A program made the position numbers and the translations under genes. A stretch of 64,000 nt of DNA, taken from NCBI RefSeq assembly GCF_040054535.1, contig NC_090798.1:2836501-2900500 (forward strand), given 5' to 3'. Positions 1-28,162 of this stretch are shown one piece after another (the first letter of the stretch is position 1; each line of letters begins with the position of its first letter). This DNA comes from Antennarius striatus (taxonomy: Eukaryota > Chordata > Actinopteri > Lophiiformes > Antennariidae). A model generated the notes under the pieces. The model was not told the origin of the DNA, ran no database searches, and saw nothing but the letters and a program-made list of their open reading frames with translations.

Positions 1-82
1 AAAAATGCACGCTTTCCATCGGTATGTTGGCACAACTGAACCAGTTCAGTTTGTGATTTTTTAAGAAATAGTGAATACTTAC

Positions 83-94
83 CTTCCCAAGTAG
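83..94 (-). other. supt16h: Candidate 12-nt microexon of supt16h
   Basis: Downstream of the last recognised supt16h exon, 12 nt are bounded by a good acceptor (T-rich tract ending CTCTACCAG) and a strong donor (GTAAGT). They would add LLGK in phase 0 after the acidic linker. Splice signals and phase fit, but no known SPT16 residue is missing there, so this is either an alternative microexon or a decoy pair. Confidence 0.3.
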
Positions 95-198
95 CTGGTA
101 GAGTACAAAAAAATTCACACTCTTAGTTATTAACACTCCGTCATGGTGGCAAAGTAACACCAATCAGCACGCGCGCGCACACGTCCACCCACACTCAC

Positions 199-4081
<3,883 letters not shown>

Positions 4082-4260
4082 GGCGAGCCGTGTGTCGCTA
4101 ACTCCGCTCCCGGATTCGCTTCTCGGCAGGCCGGAAGATGAACAGCGTCAGTTGACAATAACGTACTTTCTCCCCCCAAGATGCACAAACCGCTACGAGA
4201 TGCTGCTGCAGCTTCCCTTATAATTCCACCACAACGGCCTTTTTCCTCAAAGAGGAATCA
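4082..4260 (-). promoter_or_regulatory. supt16h proximal promoter / 5' UTR
   Basis: This is the sequence directly upstream of the supt16h start codon. On the minus strand it is rich in CpG and contains an ETS-type CTTCCGG core, which is typical of TATA-less housekeeping promoters. The transcription start itself cannot be placed from sequence. Confidence 0.45.
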
Positions 4261-4667
4261 CGTAATAAACTACGCAATAAGATTCATAAGTCATTACCTT
4301 CATTAAAATTCGTTAAATTATTAAAATATTGTGTGATGTGGCTTTTCGACGCACTTGCAAGCACGCATACACCAATCGGTTGTAATTAAGTCCTCAACCC
4401 CCTCCCTCCTCTTCCTCCGGGGGCCTCTTTTTCCTCTCCCTCCCCTTCGGAGTCTTTGCTTTTATAATAAACACACGTTAGTTAAAACCTTAATGGCGTC
4501 AGCGCGACCTCGTAACCTGGTTTGATACAACTGGAAGCTTTTAAGTGGAAGATTAAAACTACGACTAAATGCCAGAAAAATTCTTGTCTTGTTCTTGATA
4601 CTTTTCCCCTTGGATGTTTTTGTGGCGTTGCGCTGCTCAACAGCACCCCCTCTCTCATGTTGACCAT

Positions 4668-4765
4668 GCTGCTTTTTTCCCGCCATGCTACGTTTTCCCG
4701 CCATTGTCATTAAACTTTGTGATTGCTGTCAATCTCGCGATAGGAACTACAAGATGACGTCATCC
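4668..4765. promoter_or_regulatory. Promoter-like motif cluster with no assigned gene
   Basis: Two copies of TTTTCCCGCCAT or a close variant (E2F-like core plus YY1-like GCCAT) occur at about 4675-4703, then TCTCGCGA at 4734-4741 and a palindromic CRE, TGACGTCA, at 4755-4762. The cluster lies about 600 bp upstream of the supt16h start and about 200 bp past the tox4 poly(A) signal. It may be an alternative supt16h start or the promoter of an unannotated transcript. Short open frames on the minus strand here (4462-4710) are not recognisable. The rest of the 4261-4965 spacer shows nothing else except the AT repeat. Confidence 0.4.
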
Positions 4766-4816
4766 TTGTGTTGCGGTAAATTATTTTTTTACTGTTAACT
4801 GAATGATTATCCGCTA

Positions 4817-4903
4817 TACATGATTATATATATAATATATATATAAATTATATATATAATAAATATATAATTTATATACATATAACATATATATATATAC
4901 ACA
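4817..4903. repeat. AT-rich simple repeat
   Basis: The stretch is almost pure TA/TATAA units with a few C interruptions and ends in ATATATATATACACAG. It lies in the spacer between supt16h and tox4. Confidence 0.9.
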
Positions 4904-4965
4904 GTTGGCAATATATATACAGAAAGGCAAAAATGTTATTCACAGATATATATTAAAACAAAATA

Positions 4966-4971
4966 TTTATT
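4966..4971 (-). terminator. Candidate tox4 poly(A) signal
   Basis: AATAAA on the minus strand, in an AT-rich context about 1.18 kb downstream of the tox4 stop codon. It would define a 3' UTR over roughly 4950-6147, a stretch with no other recognisable feature. Nearer AATAAA-like sites have not been excluded. Confidence 0.4.
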
Positions 4972-6147
4972 TCACCATTAAAAACATTTCCAGGATATCT
5001 ACATTAAGCCAAACCGATTTCATCTGACTGGGAATGTTATTTCTCAAAAGCATACATCCCTTTCATGATTATTTGAGCCGAAAGCATTTTAATTCAATTG
5101 AACACCTGTATCAGAAAGTAAAGCTTTTATCCTGTATTCCTTTCCACTTACAGTAGTGTTGTCAAAGCTGGTGTTTTTATTTCCAGTTGCTCCCCCCCAA
5201 CCCCCAAACACCAACTTTCACCACAAATGTTCCTTGTAAAAACAAAATATGCACATGTCAAACACAGGGGTTACGTAGCGGGCGTTAACAGCAGGAGAGA
5301 ACAGAAAAACAAGAAAACACACTTTTTCTTTGTTGAATTTTAGCACCTGTTTACACCTGAATGTTCAAATCCTTTGCATCGTTGACATTTAACATTTGAC
5401 TGGAGGCAGAGATTACATGTCACCTCGCCGAAATTGACAGTAAACATTTATGCACTCGTACGATTTGAAACAACAGTTAAGACTGTTTGTGCTTTGTCAA
5501 ATTGTTGCTCATTTGTACGTTAAACCTTGGAAGCAGCCGCTTCTGCATTTTACTGAAGAACAACTCATCGTAACCCCATTCCAAAATTTCATTCATATCT
5601 GTCAATTCTCCATGTAACAGTAAAGGGAAGCGCATAAACACACAAAATGGAATTTTTGTAAATGAACTGAATCAATCTGCAAGTTCATGATTTAATTTTT
5701 TTGACATTTTAAAACAACTTAAAAACACCATAAATCAATACAAAATGTTTTTTTTTATCAAGTCCTTATCTGAAATTCACAATAAATGATCAAGAGGGAA
5801 GTGTAGAGGCACAAGTTTTTAGTTTGTTCTGTATTTTTCTTTGAAATTGTTTTTAATCATCCATGGCTTTTTTTCTGAGCCGTCATTCTCACGCATCATC
5901 AGCTTTTCATTCCAGTGGACTAATCTGCGCCGGGATCCAAGGTGTCGCCGATTTGAGAAAAGAACGTTGTAGTGACTTTATCTTTTCCTCTGACTGTCTT
6001 GTCTTCTTCAAGTTCATATGATAAAACGAAAACTATGTGCCGAAACCTGAGCCTAGCTGTGATTCATTCATTCACATTTCACATCTTGTTCTTTTGTCCT
6101 CTACGCTCTGCGCTACTCAGAGGCTAAAGGTCAGCTCCTCCGTGCCC

Positions 6148-9100
6148 CTATGTTACCGTGGTGGAGTTCTGCCCTCGGATGGCGCACCATGCCATGAACA
6201 CGTCTCTGTGGAGGAAGAGAGGAAAGGAAGACATCATTCTCAACTTCATTGAGTCCCCAGATATCCTATGATTGCACGACATTGATGTGGTTGCGTTTAA
6301 TCTTGTTTATTTTTGCGCAAGATGTTCAAAAAGGAACTCCTAGGATCTGTGATCAGAAAAAAGTTTTCCCAGAATCCTTGATATCAGTCGCTGCTGGTTT
6401 TGGTACACACCTGCAGTGCGTGGCGACGCACTCGTTACTGCAGTATTCCCTGTCCCAGTCTTTACTCTCCACAGCCGGGTTGGTGCAGCCGGCGCGGACG
6501 CAAATGTTGCGGCTGGCGGCAGTCGTCGCACACGGTACTGAGGCGACATTCACCTCCACCTCCATCTGAGAGACGGAACGAGAGGATTATATTGAATTTT
6601 ATTTGCTTCAAATAAGTCAAAACAAGCGGCGAGTTTTAAGTCTAAGTAACCTGAGCTTACCCCTTCCTCGACGTTGGTCACTTCCTGTCCACGGGTCACC
6701 ACATTGGCCGATCGGCCCACCTCAACAGTCAGACCGGAGGACGCCGACGAAGGAGTTTCCCCACCTGACGCCACGATGATCGGCGCGCTTGCATCCACCT
6801 GCCGTGACGCCTGGACAACCTTGATCTGTAGAGGGGGCGGAGCTGTGGCGGCCCCTCGTGGTTTGGCCTGCAGGGGTGGGGGGGCCTGGGCGTGCACCAT
6901 CTGTTGCAGCCGAGGCGGAGGAGGGGTGCTCTGCATCTGCTGCAGCGGAGGCGGCTGACGCGGCGACGAGGCGGCAGTCGCGGTGACCGACACGCCGCCG
7001 GAGGGAAGCAGCGTCTGCTTGATGATGATCTTTGTCACGTTGGGGGGGTTCGGAGGAGTGGCTACGGGTGGAGGTTGAGGTTTGATGGCGCCGGTGCGGG
7101 AGCGCGTGGTGACCTGAGGCAGGTCCAGAATGATATTAGAGGTACAGATGTTGGTGATGGTGTTCTCCTCCGGGTTGTATTGCTGTGACCTGGTGGGGCG
7201 GGGGGCTACGGGGGTCACAGGTATGGCTGTCACAGCAGGAGCCGGGGCTGGAGGGGGAGGTGGGGGCGATGGGGCCGTGTCCATGACTTCAATGGGCGGC
7301 TGAAGGGAGGTCTGGAGATGGAGACAAGGAGAACATTTTACAAATCAGGCAGTGGGTCATCTTTGACTTAACGATCAAAACTTAATTTTACTATAAGAAT
7401 GAAATTACTTGCCTAAAACCCCACTTGAATTTTGTATTATGGGGTGTCTGTGTAGCCTTTTGGTCATATACCATCTATGTATGTACGAGGCTTAGAGGGT
7501 AAGCTAGCTGAGGCTGACCACGCCCCTTTTCAGAAGTGGGTGTGGCTTGGCTTTTGGCCTTAAATGGTTATGAAGCTTCACGGGAAATATTTACCGATAT
7601 GTGGAGCAAAGCAACAGAGAAAGAGGAGAGTTTTTTCTGGGGCAAGTTGTGTAAACTTTACCATTTCCATTCAGTCATAACAACCAATTACAATACTTAC
7701 GATAAAACATACAATTTACAAACTCCTAAGAGACGTTCGTGCTTCACGTCGTGTCTCAAATATCACAAAATGGAAGATCTGCAATTCATGTCTCTCACCT
7801 GAGAAATCTTGCCAGCTCTGTATTCTGCCAAAGCCTTTAAATAATCTTTCTTCGCTGCTTCGTTTTTCCTTTTGTAAACCTGAAAGAAAAAAAAGTGTGA
7901 ACTTAGCTCTGAGATGTGAACTGCATTTAAATCTGCTCACATGATATTGTACATATATCTGTAAGTTTATGATTTGATCCAATGTAACGCTCCTGAAGGA
8001 TTTCGCACACAAAAACATCGGCATTTTATTCATTGTACTTTCTTTTAGCTGAACTTATGAACCGTTAAAATACTTCAATATAAGCTGCAAATATTGTCAA
8101 GAAGATTCCAGGTTTTCCATAACTTCAGGAATCCCTGCATTTTCCTCTCACCTGTTTCTGCTCCTCCCCCAGGCTGTCCCACATGGAGGCTACTATCTTT
8201 GAAACTTCTCCAAATGTCGCGTTCGGGTTTTGTCCCTTAATAGCTGCCTGCGTGTCCTTGAAGAATAAAGCGTAGGCTGACACGGGTTTCTGAGGCTCGT
8301 TGGGGTCTTTCTTCTTCTTCCCCTTCTTTCCTCCTCCTGCTCCTCCTTTCCGTCCAACAGCCGGAGAAATGCTGGAAGCGGGGGCAGACAGCGGGGACTG
8401 AGACAGGGATGGGTCGAGAGACATTATTCCAGGAGAGGGCGCCATGGAGACAGGAGATTCCACCAGGACGCTCTGATTGGACACAGGATAACAACAAGAA
8501 TAAATAGCAATTTCAAAGGCCTTCCTTTCATCCTGTGTACGTGAGAAGGAACATGACAACTTCCTGGAAATGATCTTTAAAGCGTGTGCTTTTTTCTGGT
8601 AATGTTGGAGCAAAGTTTTTTTTAAATTCTATCATTTTGTTTAATTAACAAGTGTTTTGATGATCATGCGAAGCAACAAAGGAAAAACACACAAAACAAG
8701 GGCAAAATTGGGAAATGGTGAAGACAGCCAGTAAGATCTGAAACTAATAGGTGTAGCTTTATGGATTTCAGCATACTTGGACTCAAATCTAAAAGTGTAT
8801 TTGTTTTGCGCGATCAGGTTTTGCTAGCTACTGAGAAAACAGTATTTTAAGACATTGTGTAGTTTGATTGTCTGAACCCAAGTTCAAAAGACTTTAAGCA
8901 ACAAGTACATGAAATGTAAAGAGAGAGAGCATCACTCTGCCTCTAGACTCACCCTCCTGAAGTCATCCATGTCGTCATCCTGCAGCGAGCTGGTGGGCGA
9001 CGCCGTGGCCGACAGAGGATGGTCTGGCGACTGTGGGCGTTGAAGTAAGTTCCCGCCTCCCAAACCAAGCCCTAGTTGAGCGCTGAGCTCTGACTGGTCA

Positions 9101-10811
9101 ATCGTAGTCAGCTGGTTGGACCCAAGAAGACTCTGGCTCATGTCCCCCAGCGGGACATCGATGGTCACTGGTGAGGAGCTGCTGAACTGCGAGCCAATGG
9201 GGTGACCGAGATCCTGGGGGGTGGAGAGAAGACGGGAGTGAACGACGCCAGCGTTTGACACGTTCATAACTCGACACATTTCAGACTCCTCACCATTCCC
9301 AGAGACGACCCCAACAAAGCACTTCCACCTGACTGGTTGATGACTCCCAGACTTAGGTGCTCCAATCCCTGGGAGGGGGCATTAACAAAAGTCGAAGCAA
9401 ATGAAGGGTCGTCCCCTTCGACGACTGCGTTCCCAGGAACCACCACGCTGTCGGAGGGGCCGGTGTCTGACAGCTCCCCAAAATGGGACACCACATCGGA
9501 CACAGTGAGGGCCGAGTCTGGATCCAAAGAGATGGGAGGTATCTCGAATTCTTCATCGCCAAGGCTGGGGGTGTGGAACGTCTGGAGGAAGAATGGCATC
9601 AGGAGAGGGTGGAAGCAAAAGCAAAGAGAAGATCAAGGATGTCAGAGGATCTGAAGGAAAACATGAAATATTTCCAAATATCTCAGAATCACTGACAGAT
9701 CACTGAATCAGCAGTGGAATGTAGTTCTGAATTAAGGGGCCAGAGCAACACTTTAGATCAGCTGGTTAGCAGCGATCTTTGGATCGTTCACTCTTTTCTG
9801 CTTCACTTTTGTAGCTGATAATGCTAATGCTAAGCTAACCTTTTACAAAAAGCAAGCTTGACATGAAACACTGGGGGAAAAAAAATTGTTTCATTCCATC
9901 AGGATCCTGACAGGGAAATACAGACTTCACAAAAAAAAAAAAACCATAGCAATGAAAATACAACAAAGAGACAGCTGCATTTTAAAATGTGAGAGTTCAA
10001 GTTTATAAATTTGTTAGAAACTCTTTTTAAAACAGATTAGGAAACAGTTGCAATAGAATCTCCATCCACACAAGGATTTGTGCATGCTCTCTTTGATCAT
10101 CAGATTGTTGTTGACTGCTTGAGAAGATCTCTATTTCTCTCTTGAAAAGAAATGATTTTAATTTGTCTTTACTGTTTACTTCAAATATAAAAATGGCTGA
10201 GCAACTGGGCAAATTCTTTGCACATCACATAGAAATTAAATTGAGGAAGCAAAACTACTGTATTATTAAAATATTATGTTGTAACAATAGAAATTTCGAT
10301 TTTGATGACTAGGTTCATTTGAATTTCTTTGCTTGGGTTGCACCCATATTTACAAGAGCAAGATAACATGAACCCCACCTCCCACATGCGGACCTACATG
10401 AAGGGATGGATTATAAAAACATCTGTCTACAGGAGGAGGCTTCTCATTAACAAACAAAGAGCTGTCATGGAATATATTCAGTGTCACAAAATTCAAAATA
10501 TAATGGCCTACCTCTGAGGAGGTGAGGAAGGGATGGCCAGACCCAGAAATGGTCAGGTAGTTGTCATTACCTCCAGGGAACTGAAACAGTAAGGATGATG
10601 AATTACAGGAAGCCATTAATAGAGATATAGGAAGCCTAGAAATACAAGTAATTCATCATTTGTGTGATTGAGATGTCTGCCTTAATCCACGAGATTGGGT
10701 CACCTTGTTGTCGGAGTCAAATCCATTGAAAGCCTGCGGATCCAAGAACTCTGGATCACCGTCGTGTTGCCCGGTCCCATCGGTTAAATCCGAATAAAAA
10801 TTCAGGTCCAT
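6148..10811 (-). CDS. tox4: TOX high mobility group box protein 4
   Basis: This nuclear HMG-box protein is known in mammals as a subunit of the PTW/PP1 phosphatase complex, acting in chromatin and cell-cycle control. Nine exons join in frame: 10704-10811, 10512-10580, 9294-9581, 8953-9213, 8152-8472, 7799-7879, 6661-7311, 6411-6565 and 6148-6205, giving 663 aa (human about 621). The N terminus starts [15 protein letters not shown] lysine-rich nuclear signal ([15 protein letters not shown]) leads into one HMG box at about residues 300-370, split over exons 5 and 6. A long Pro/Gln/Ala-rich region (about 377-593, exon 7) follows. The C terminus carries the TOX4-type Cys cluster ([25 protein letters not shown]). 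The C-terminal cluster and the adjacency to supt16h separate it from tox, tox2 and tox3. Whether it is the a or b fish paralogue is not resolved. Confidence 0.95.
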
Positions 10812-11260
10812 CTTTTCAGCTGGGCCTCGCTATGAGGCCCCCTCAACAGCCCAAGACGTTACGCAATATAGCGAATTTTCCTGTCTTTTAACATGTGCTT
10901 GAAATTAGTGGTGGAAGTCGTTCCAGAAAGCTAACGATGGTCGAGGATTGCTGAAACGCTCTTTCTTTTGTATCCGACGCTTGACAGGTTTGCCACAGAT
11001 GTTTGGGGCTAGTTCACACCACACCGAAGCATGAGCACGCCAGTAATCGTCCCAAAATAACCCGTCTCCTGACTGGCTAGCTACCGCGGTAACGTGGCTG
11101 GAACCGGTCTTTATAGCTGAGTCGACCTACCACGGTTTAGCTTTAGCTGGCTTTGACGCAAAGCCGCAAGCACTCTCCACTTCACGGCCAGCCTGGCGCC
11201 TGTTTGTCTGTCGGACCCCGAACGAAACATTCAGTCAATAGCCGCAGCTTCAAGATATTT
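10812..11260 (-). promoter_or_regulatory. tox4 5' UTR and CpG-rich proximal promoter
   Basis: This is the stretch upstream of the tox4 start codon, visibly enriched in CpG compared with the flanking AT-rich DNA. It fits a CpG-island type housekeeping promoter. No TATA box or start site could be fixed. Confidence 0.4.
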
Positions 11261-12203
11261 TTCACGCACTAGTGATGTTGTTAAAGAAGACTACGACAAG
11301 TGTCATTTTCAAGGTGTCAGATAGGGAAGGAAGGCTAACCGAATCCCCCCCTTTTTTTTTTCTTCGTGCTGGCCCGGGCCAGGCAGCTCAATGGATCCAG
11401 AGCCACAGATCGTGCGTGACATAAACGGAAGTGATTAAACCAAATAAGGACAACACCGGAAGCCCGAGGAGACGTTTCAGAATAAAACCAGTTAGTTAAC
11501 ACAGAAACACAAAAATAGAAGAACAATGAGATGGGGGAAAATAATAATATAATTGCGGTAGTTGGCTGCGTTCTCCACCCTTAGCAATAAAAATAATTAT
11601 CAATAATTGTATTATCACTATAATTATTACCTCCCAATATTAGTTTTAGGATTAAGGACTAATTTTGCATATCAACGATATGCAAAATGCACGTTCACCG
11701 ATGCATAACAAGAAGTTGTATTGGTCCACACAACGCCGATGTATTGGTAGTTAAAAATGTACACATTAGTTCATTAGAGACATTTTTTAATATACTGTAG
11801 TTTATAATACTGTCATGTATGAATTGGTCCAATAGTTCTAGAATAAAAGAATACTGTACATGTAACATTTATATGAAATTATATGTACAATTATATTTTA
11901 CTGGAAAATTGAAGAACCATTTTTCTTCCAATTTCATTATACCTGTACAGTAAAATCCTTGTCGTACTACTGTTTAATGCTGTCACTGATTATATTGCCG
12001 CTGACACTGTATATGCACTTAGAATTACACCCCTGAGAAATTGTGTTCAGTCTCAAAATCTAAGAAGCCAATGTGACGCACACTCCAACGACGTTTTTTA
12101 TTTTAAATGTCCTTCTTTTCTATCGGCTAAACACAGATTCGGTTAATGAGAGTAACCTGTCCATTTCTTTGATATTATTCCAACACAAGTGTCAGTTAAG
12201 CTT
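11261..12203. other. Spacer between tox4 and slc12a6, no recognised feature
   Basis: AT-rich intergenic DNA. The short open frames here (for example 11335-11526) show no family resemblance and no flanking splice pattern. Nothing else was seen up to the GT repeat. Confidence 0.6.
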
Positions 12204-12226
12204 TGTGCGTGTGTGTGTGTGTTTGT

Positions 12227-12286
<60 letters not shown>
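12204..12286. repeat. (GT)n microsatellite
   Basis: About 83 bp of GT repeat on the plus strand with three small interruptions (GC, GTTT) near its left end, in intergenic DNA. Confidence 0.97.
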
Positions 12287-12288
<2 letters not shown>

Positions 12289-12924
12289 TTTAGAGGCTTG
12301 TGTCGTATCATTTCTAATTTTCAGTGCATCTTACAAACAGCTTTATGTTGTTAATCAGATTGTTTTTTTAAAAAAATATTTCAAGGAATATAATTCTATT
12401 TACTGTGTTTAAGCTTTTTTTGTCATTTCATTTTTTTTCTTGACGCTCAGTCTCGCTCATAAGAGGATCATGTCGGGTAATTTCTCAAGAAAACATTAAA
12501 GGCAACACGATGCGGTTTACAATGTAACATATACATACAAGACTGTATGTAATTTCAGAATTGTAAATTCTGATGGTTTTCAAGAGCGGTTACTAACAAT
12601 TAAACAAGCGACTGAAGCCAGCCATAAGGGAAATAAATAAATTGCAGTTAAATGTTTTGAGGAGGGGGGGGATTAGTCACTGGACAGCCGGGTATCCGCT
12701 CGTCACCAGGCCATCATTGTGTTTATGTCAAATAAACATCGTGTTTTGTAATTGATCATCACGTGAGGACAAAGGTGATTTTTTTTTATTAGGTCAAAAG
12801 TTTCGAATACTATCTACTCTTACCTCCATGTTCACCCCCGAAATCTGTTTAATGTTTTGTTTTTATCCTACTTTTGCTGGTGAACTTCGCCCAGAACTGA
12901 TTTCCTCATACATGACAGGACACT

Positions 12925-12980
12925 GGCTTCCGGATTGTACGTACAAATGGACGTGACGTCATCACGCAGAAGCGGAAGCT
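12925..12980. promoter_or_regulatory. CRE plus ETS motif cluster with no assigned gene
   Basis: GCTTCCGG at 12925-12932, the palindromic CRE TGACGTCA at 12955-12962 and AGCGGAAGCTT at about 12970-12980 lie within 56 bp, surrounded by AT-rich DNA. The site is about 2.1 kb upstream of the tox4 start and just beyond the likely end of slc12a6. It could be a distal tox4 promoter, an enhancer or the promoter of an unannotated transcript. Confidence 0.4.
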
Positions 12981-13154
12981 TACCATTTCAAAATAAAAGA
13001 CGGGTAATTAAGTATTCATGTGATATTTTTTCACTTTCCAAAAACAAGTTATCTAAGCACCACAGTACCAATATCTGCAATAAAGACACAAACAATTATG
13101 ATAAAACAAAAACAAAAAACCTCACAAAAACTGTCATTTTTACTTCAAAATTGC

Positions 13155-13160
13155 TTTATT
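13155..13160 (-). terminator. Candidate slc12a6 poly(A) signal
   Basis: AATAAA on the minus strand about 1.88 kb past the slc12a6 stop. The stretch 13150-15038 holds no gene and is best read as the slc12a6 3' UTR. It contains a CA microsatellite and a G/C homopolymer; other AATAAA-like sites exist, so shorter forms are possible. Confidence 0.4.
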
Positions 13161-14713
13161 CCCATATTTTTTCGAGCAAAGTTTTTATGATTCATTTTTA
13201 TATTAATGTAATTAAAAAAAGATAAACTTGGGATATTTTTAGTCTTTATGTACAGCAGTAAAACAATGTTTCCGAAATAACAATGAACGTAAAAGAATCC
13301 CTGCACAATAACACTGTAGAAATAAAACTGAGCCAATGTGTAGGATTGGAATCAAATGTGTCTATCTTACATCTCCATCCATTCACAACAAGCGCACCAG
13401 CTCTCAGTCACACAAGCATTCAAACAAAGCAGGAGATGTCCACAGGTTCAGTGTAGGTGCTGAGGTTCAGAGATTTGGGACACAAGCACACGCTACGCAG
13501 CACAATATTCTCATTAGGAGGAATCGAATGCACAATATACTGTGTCATCTATACAACTCACACACAAATCTTTTCAAGTGACATTTTAACAGCATGCAGG
13601 GCAGTGGTGCGCTCCACAATAATCTAATGGGTCAATAATACTTGTTTTCACACATGGTTCCCCGGCATCATCTCTAACATACCAACGTGATGACTCACGC
13701 AGTCTGACGTGGGCCCAAGTAATGGCACAACTCAGAAGACATCTGATAGCTTTCTTGTCAATAATTTAACTTTGGTTTTTTCTGGGATGGTGGCTGACAT
13801 CACAAATCCATTAATGAGGTGCAAACAAATACCCCCCCCCCGATTTAAGACACCCAGTTATTCCCATTAAATGTAGCAGCAGAGCGCACTGGTGGTGCTT
13901 CTGTTTTGTTTTGTTTTTTTGCAGATACAGTATAGTTGTAAAAATGCCATTTGTTTTCACTAGAGTCATGGAGTAGCAGGCATTTGGAGGTCCTTTTCTG
14001 ATAAAAACAAAACAATACAACAAAGTCAAAAACAAAATAGAAAAAAACAAGAAACGGCTAAACAATTCAATAAAAATTTCACTTAACTTAATCAAAAAAT
14101 TTACTTTTAATAGAAGTTCGCTTTGCTCTGAATAAAGTTCGAGCTAATCAATTTAATTTTATGTATCATACTTTTGTTTTTTACATTACTTTGGAAATCA
14201 AATTTATGATCGGAATCATGTAAAAAATTAAGAGTAGCAGGAGTAAATCAAATTCTGAGTGTTTTTTTCTTTACATTCTTTTTTGTTTTACTTGGCCAAA
14301 AATGTGCCTCAATATGAGCTCAGACAAACAGAAAGGAAAACAAGTCATTTATTCGACTTTGAGCTTCACTGTGGATAAAATGTTCTGAAATAAGAAACCT
14401 ATTCAGGATATGTAAATGAAGCTGACAATTATTTTTCCCTTCATTGCAGTATATTTGTTTTCCTCAAATGAAGCATTGAGGTTTAAAATTCAAAAAAAAA
14501 AAAAGAGGAAAGACATTCAGTCAACTCTACATCTGCCTCCAAAATAAGTTCAGTACAAAAATCAACCCTGAGTCTCATCCGTGGAACAACTTCACAACCT
14601 CTCACTCTGGATTTTGTCTCATTCGATGGTCTGCCGTCTAAACACCCAACGAAACACTGGTCCTTGTCTCATCAAACCAATCCTCCTTTAGGTGGACGGC
14701 TCTCTCTCTCTCT

Positions 14714-14714
14714 C

Positions 14715-14745
<31 letters not shown>

Positions 14746-14777
14746 CTCGCATGCATGCACACACAGACACACACACG
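14714..14777. repeat. (CA)n-rich microsatellite in the slc12a6 3' UTR
   Basis: An impure CA/CATA repeat directly following a short TC repeat (about 14700-14713), read on the plus strand. Confidence 0.9.
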
Positions 14778-14923
14778 GAATTGTGTTAGTAGTTGTGTGG
14801 CTTGACATAAGTGGAATGGCAACCCCTGTTATGACAGAAAAATGTAAAGATGAGAGGACACGGGAGGAAAGGTGAGGTGGGAGTGACAACTGACGCCATA
14901 ACCAATGACAGCCTCTTTTTTTT

Positions 14924-14944
14924 GGGGGGGGGGGGGGGGGGGGG
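14924..14944. repeat. 21-bp poly(G) run
   Basis: Twenty-one consecutive G on the plus strand, preceded by eight T, about 95 bp past the slc12a6 stop codon. In the mRNA this would be poly(C). Assembly length in such a run is uncertain. Confidence 0.95.
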
Positions 14945-15038
14945 CACATCCCCTAGAACTCACACCCCACCACCTCACCCAGGTTCGCTTCAGCATTTGT
15001 TTGTTTTTCTTATTTTTTGCTGGCTTTTGTTTGTCCAA

Positions 15039-28150
<13,112 letters not shown>

Positions 28151-28162
28151 GACAACCCGCTT

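Noticed and set aside
4462-4710. 82-codon open frame on the minus strand upstream of supt16h
   Set aside because: It starts inside the repeated TTTTCCCGCCAT promoter words. The basic product matches nothing known; noted only as a possible transcript region.
6674-7188. Plus-strand open frames of 94-98 codons
   Set aside because: These are mirror frames of the GC-rich, proline-coding exon 7 of tox4.
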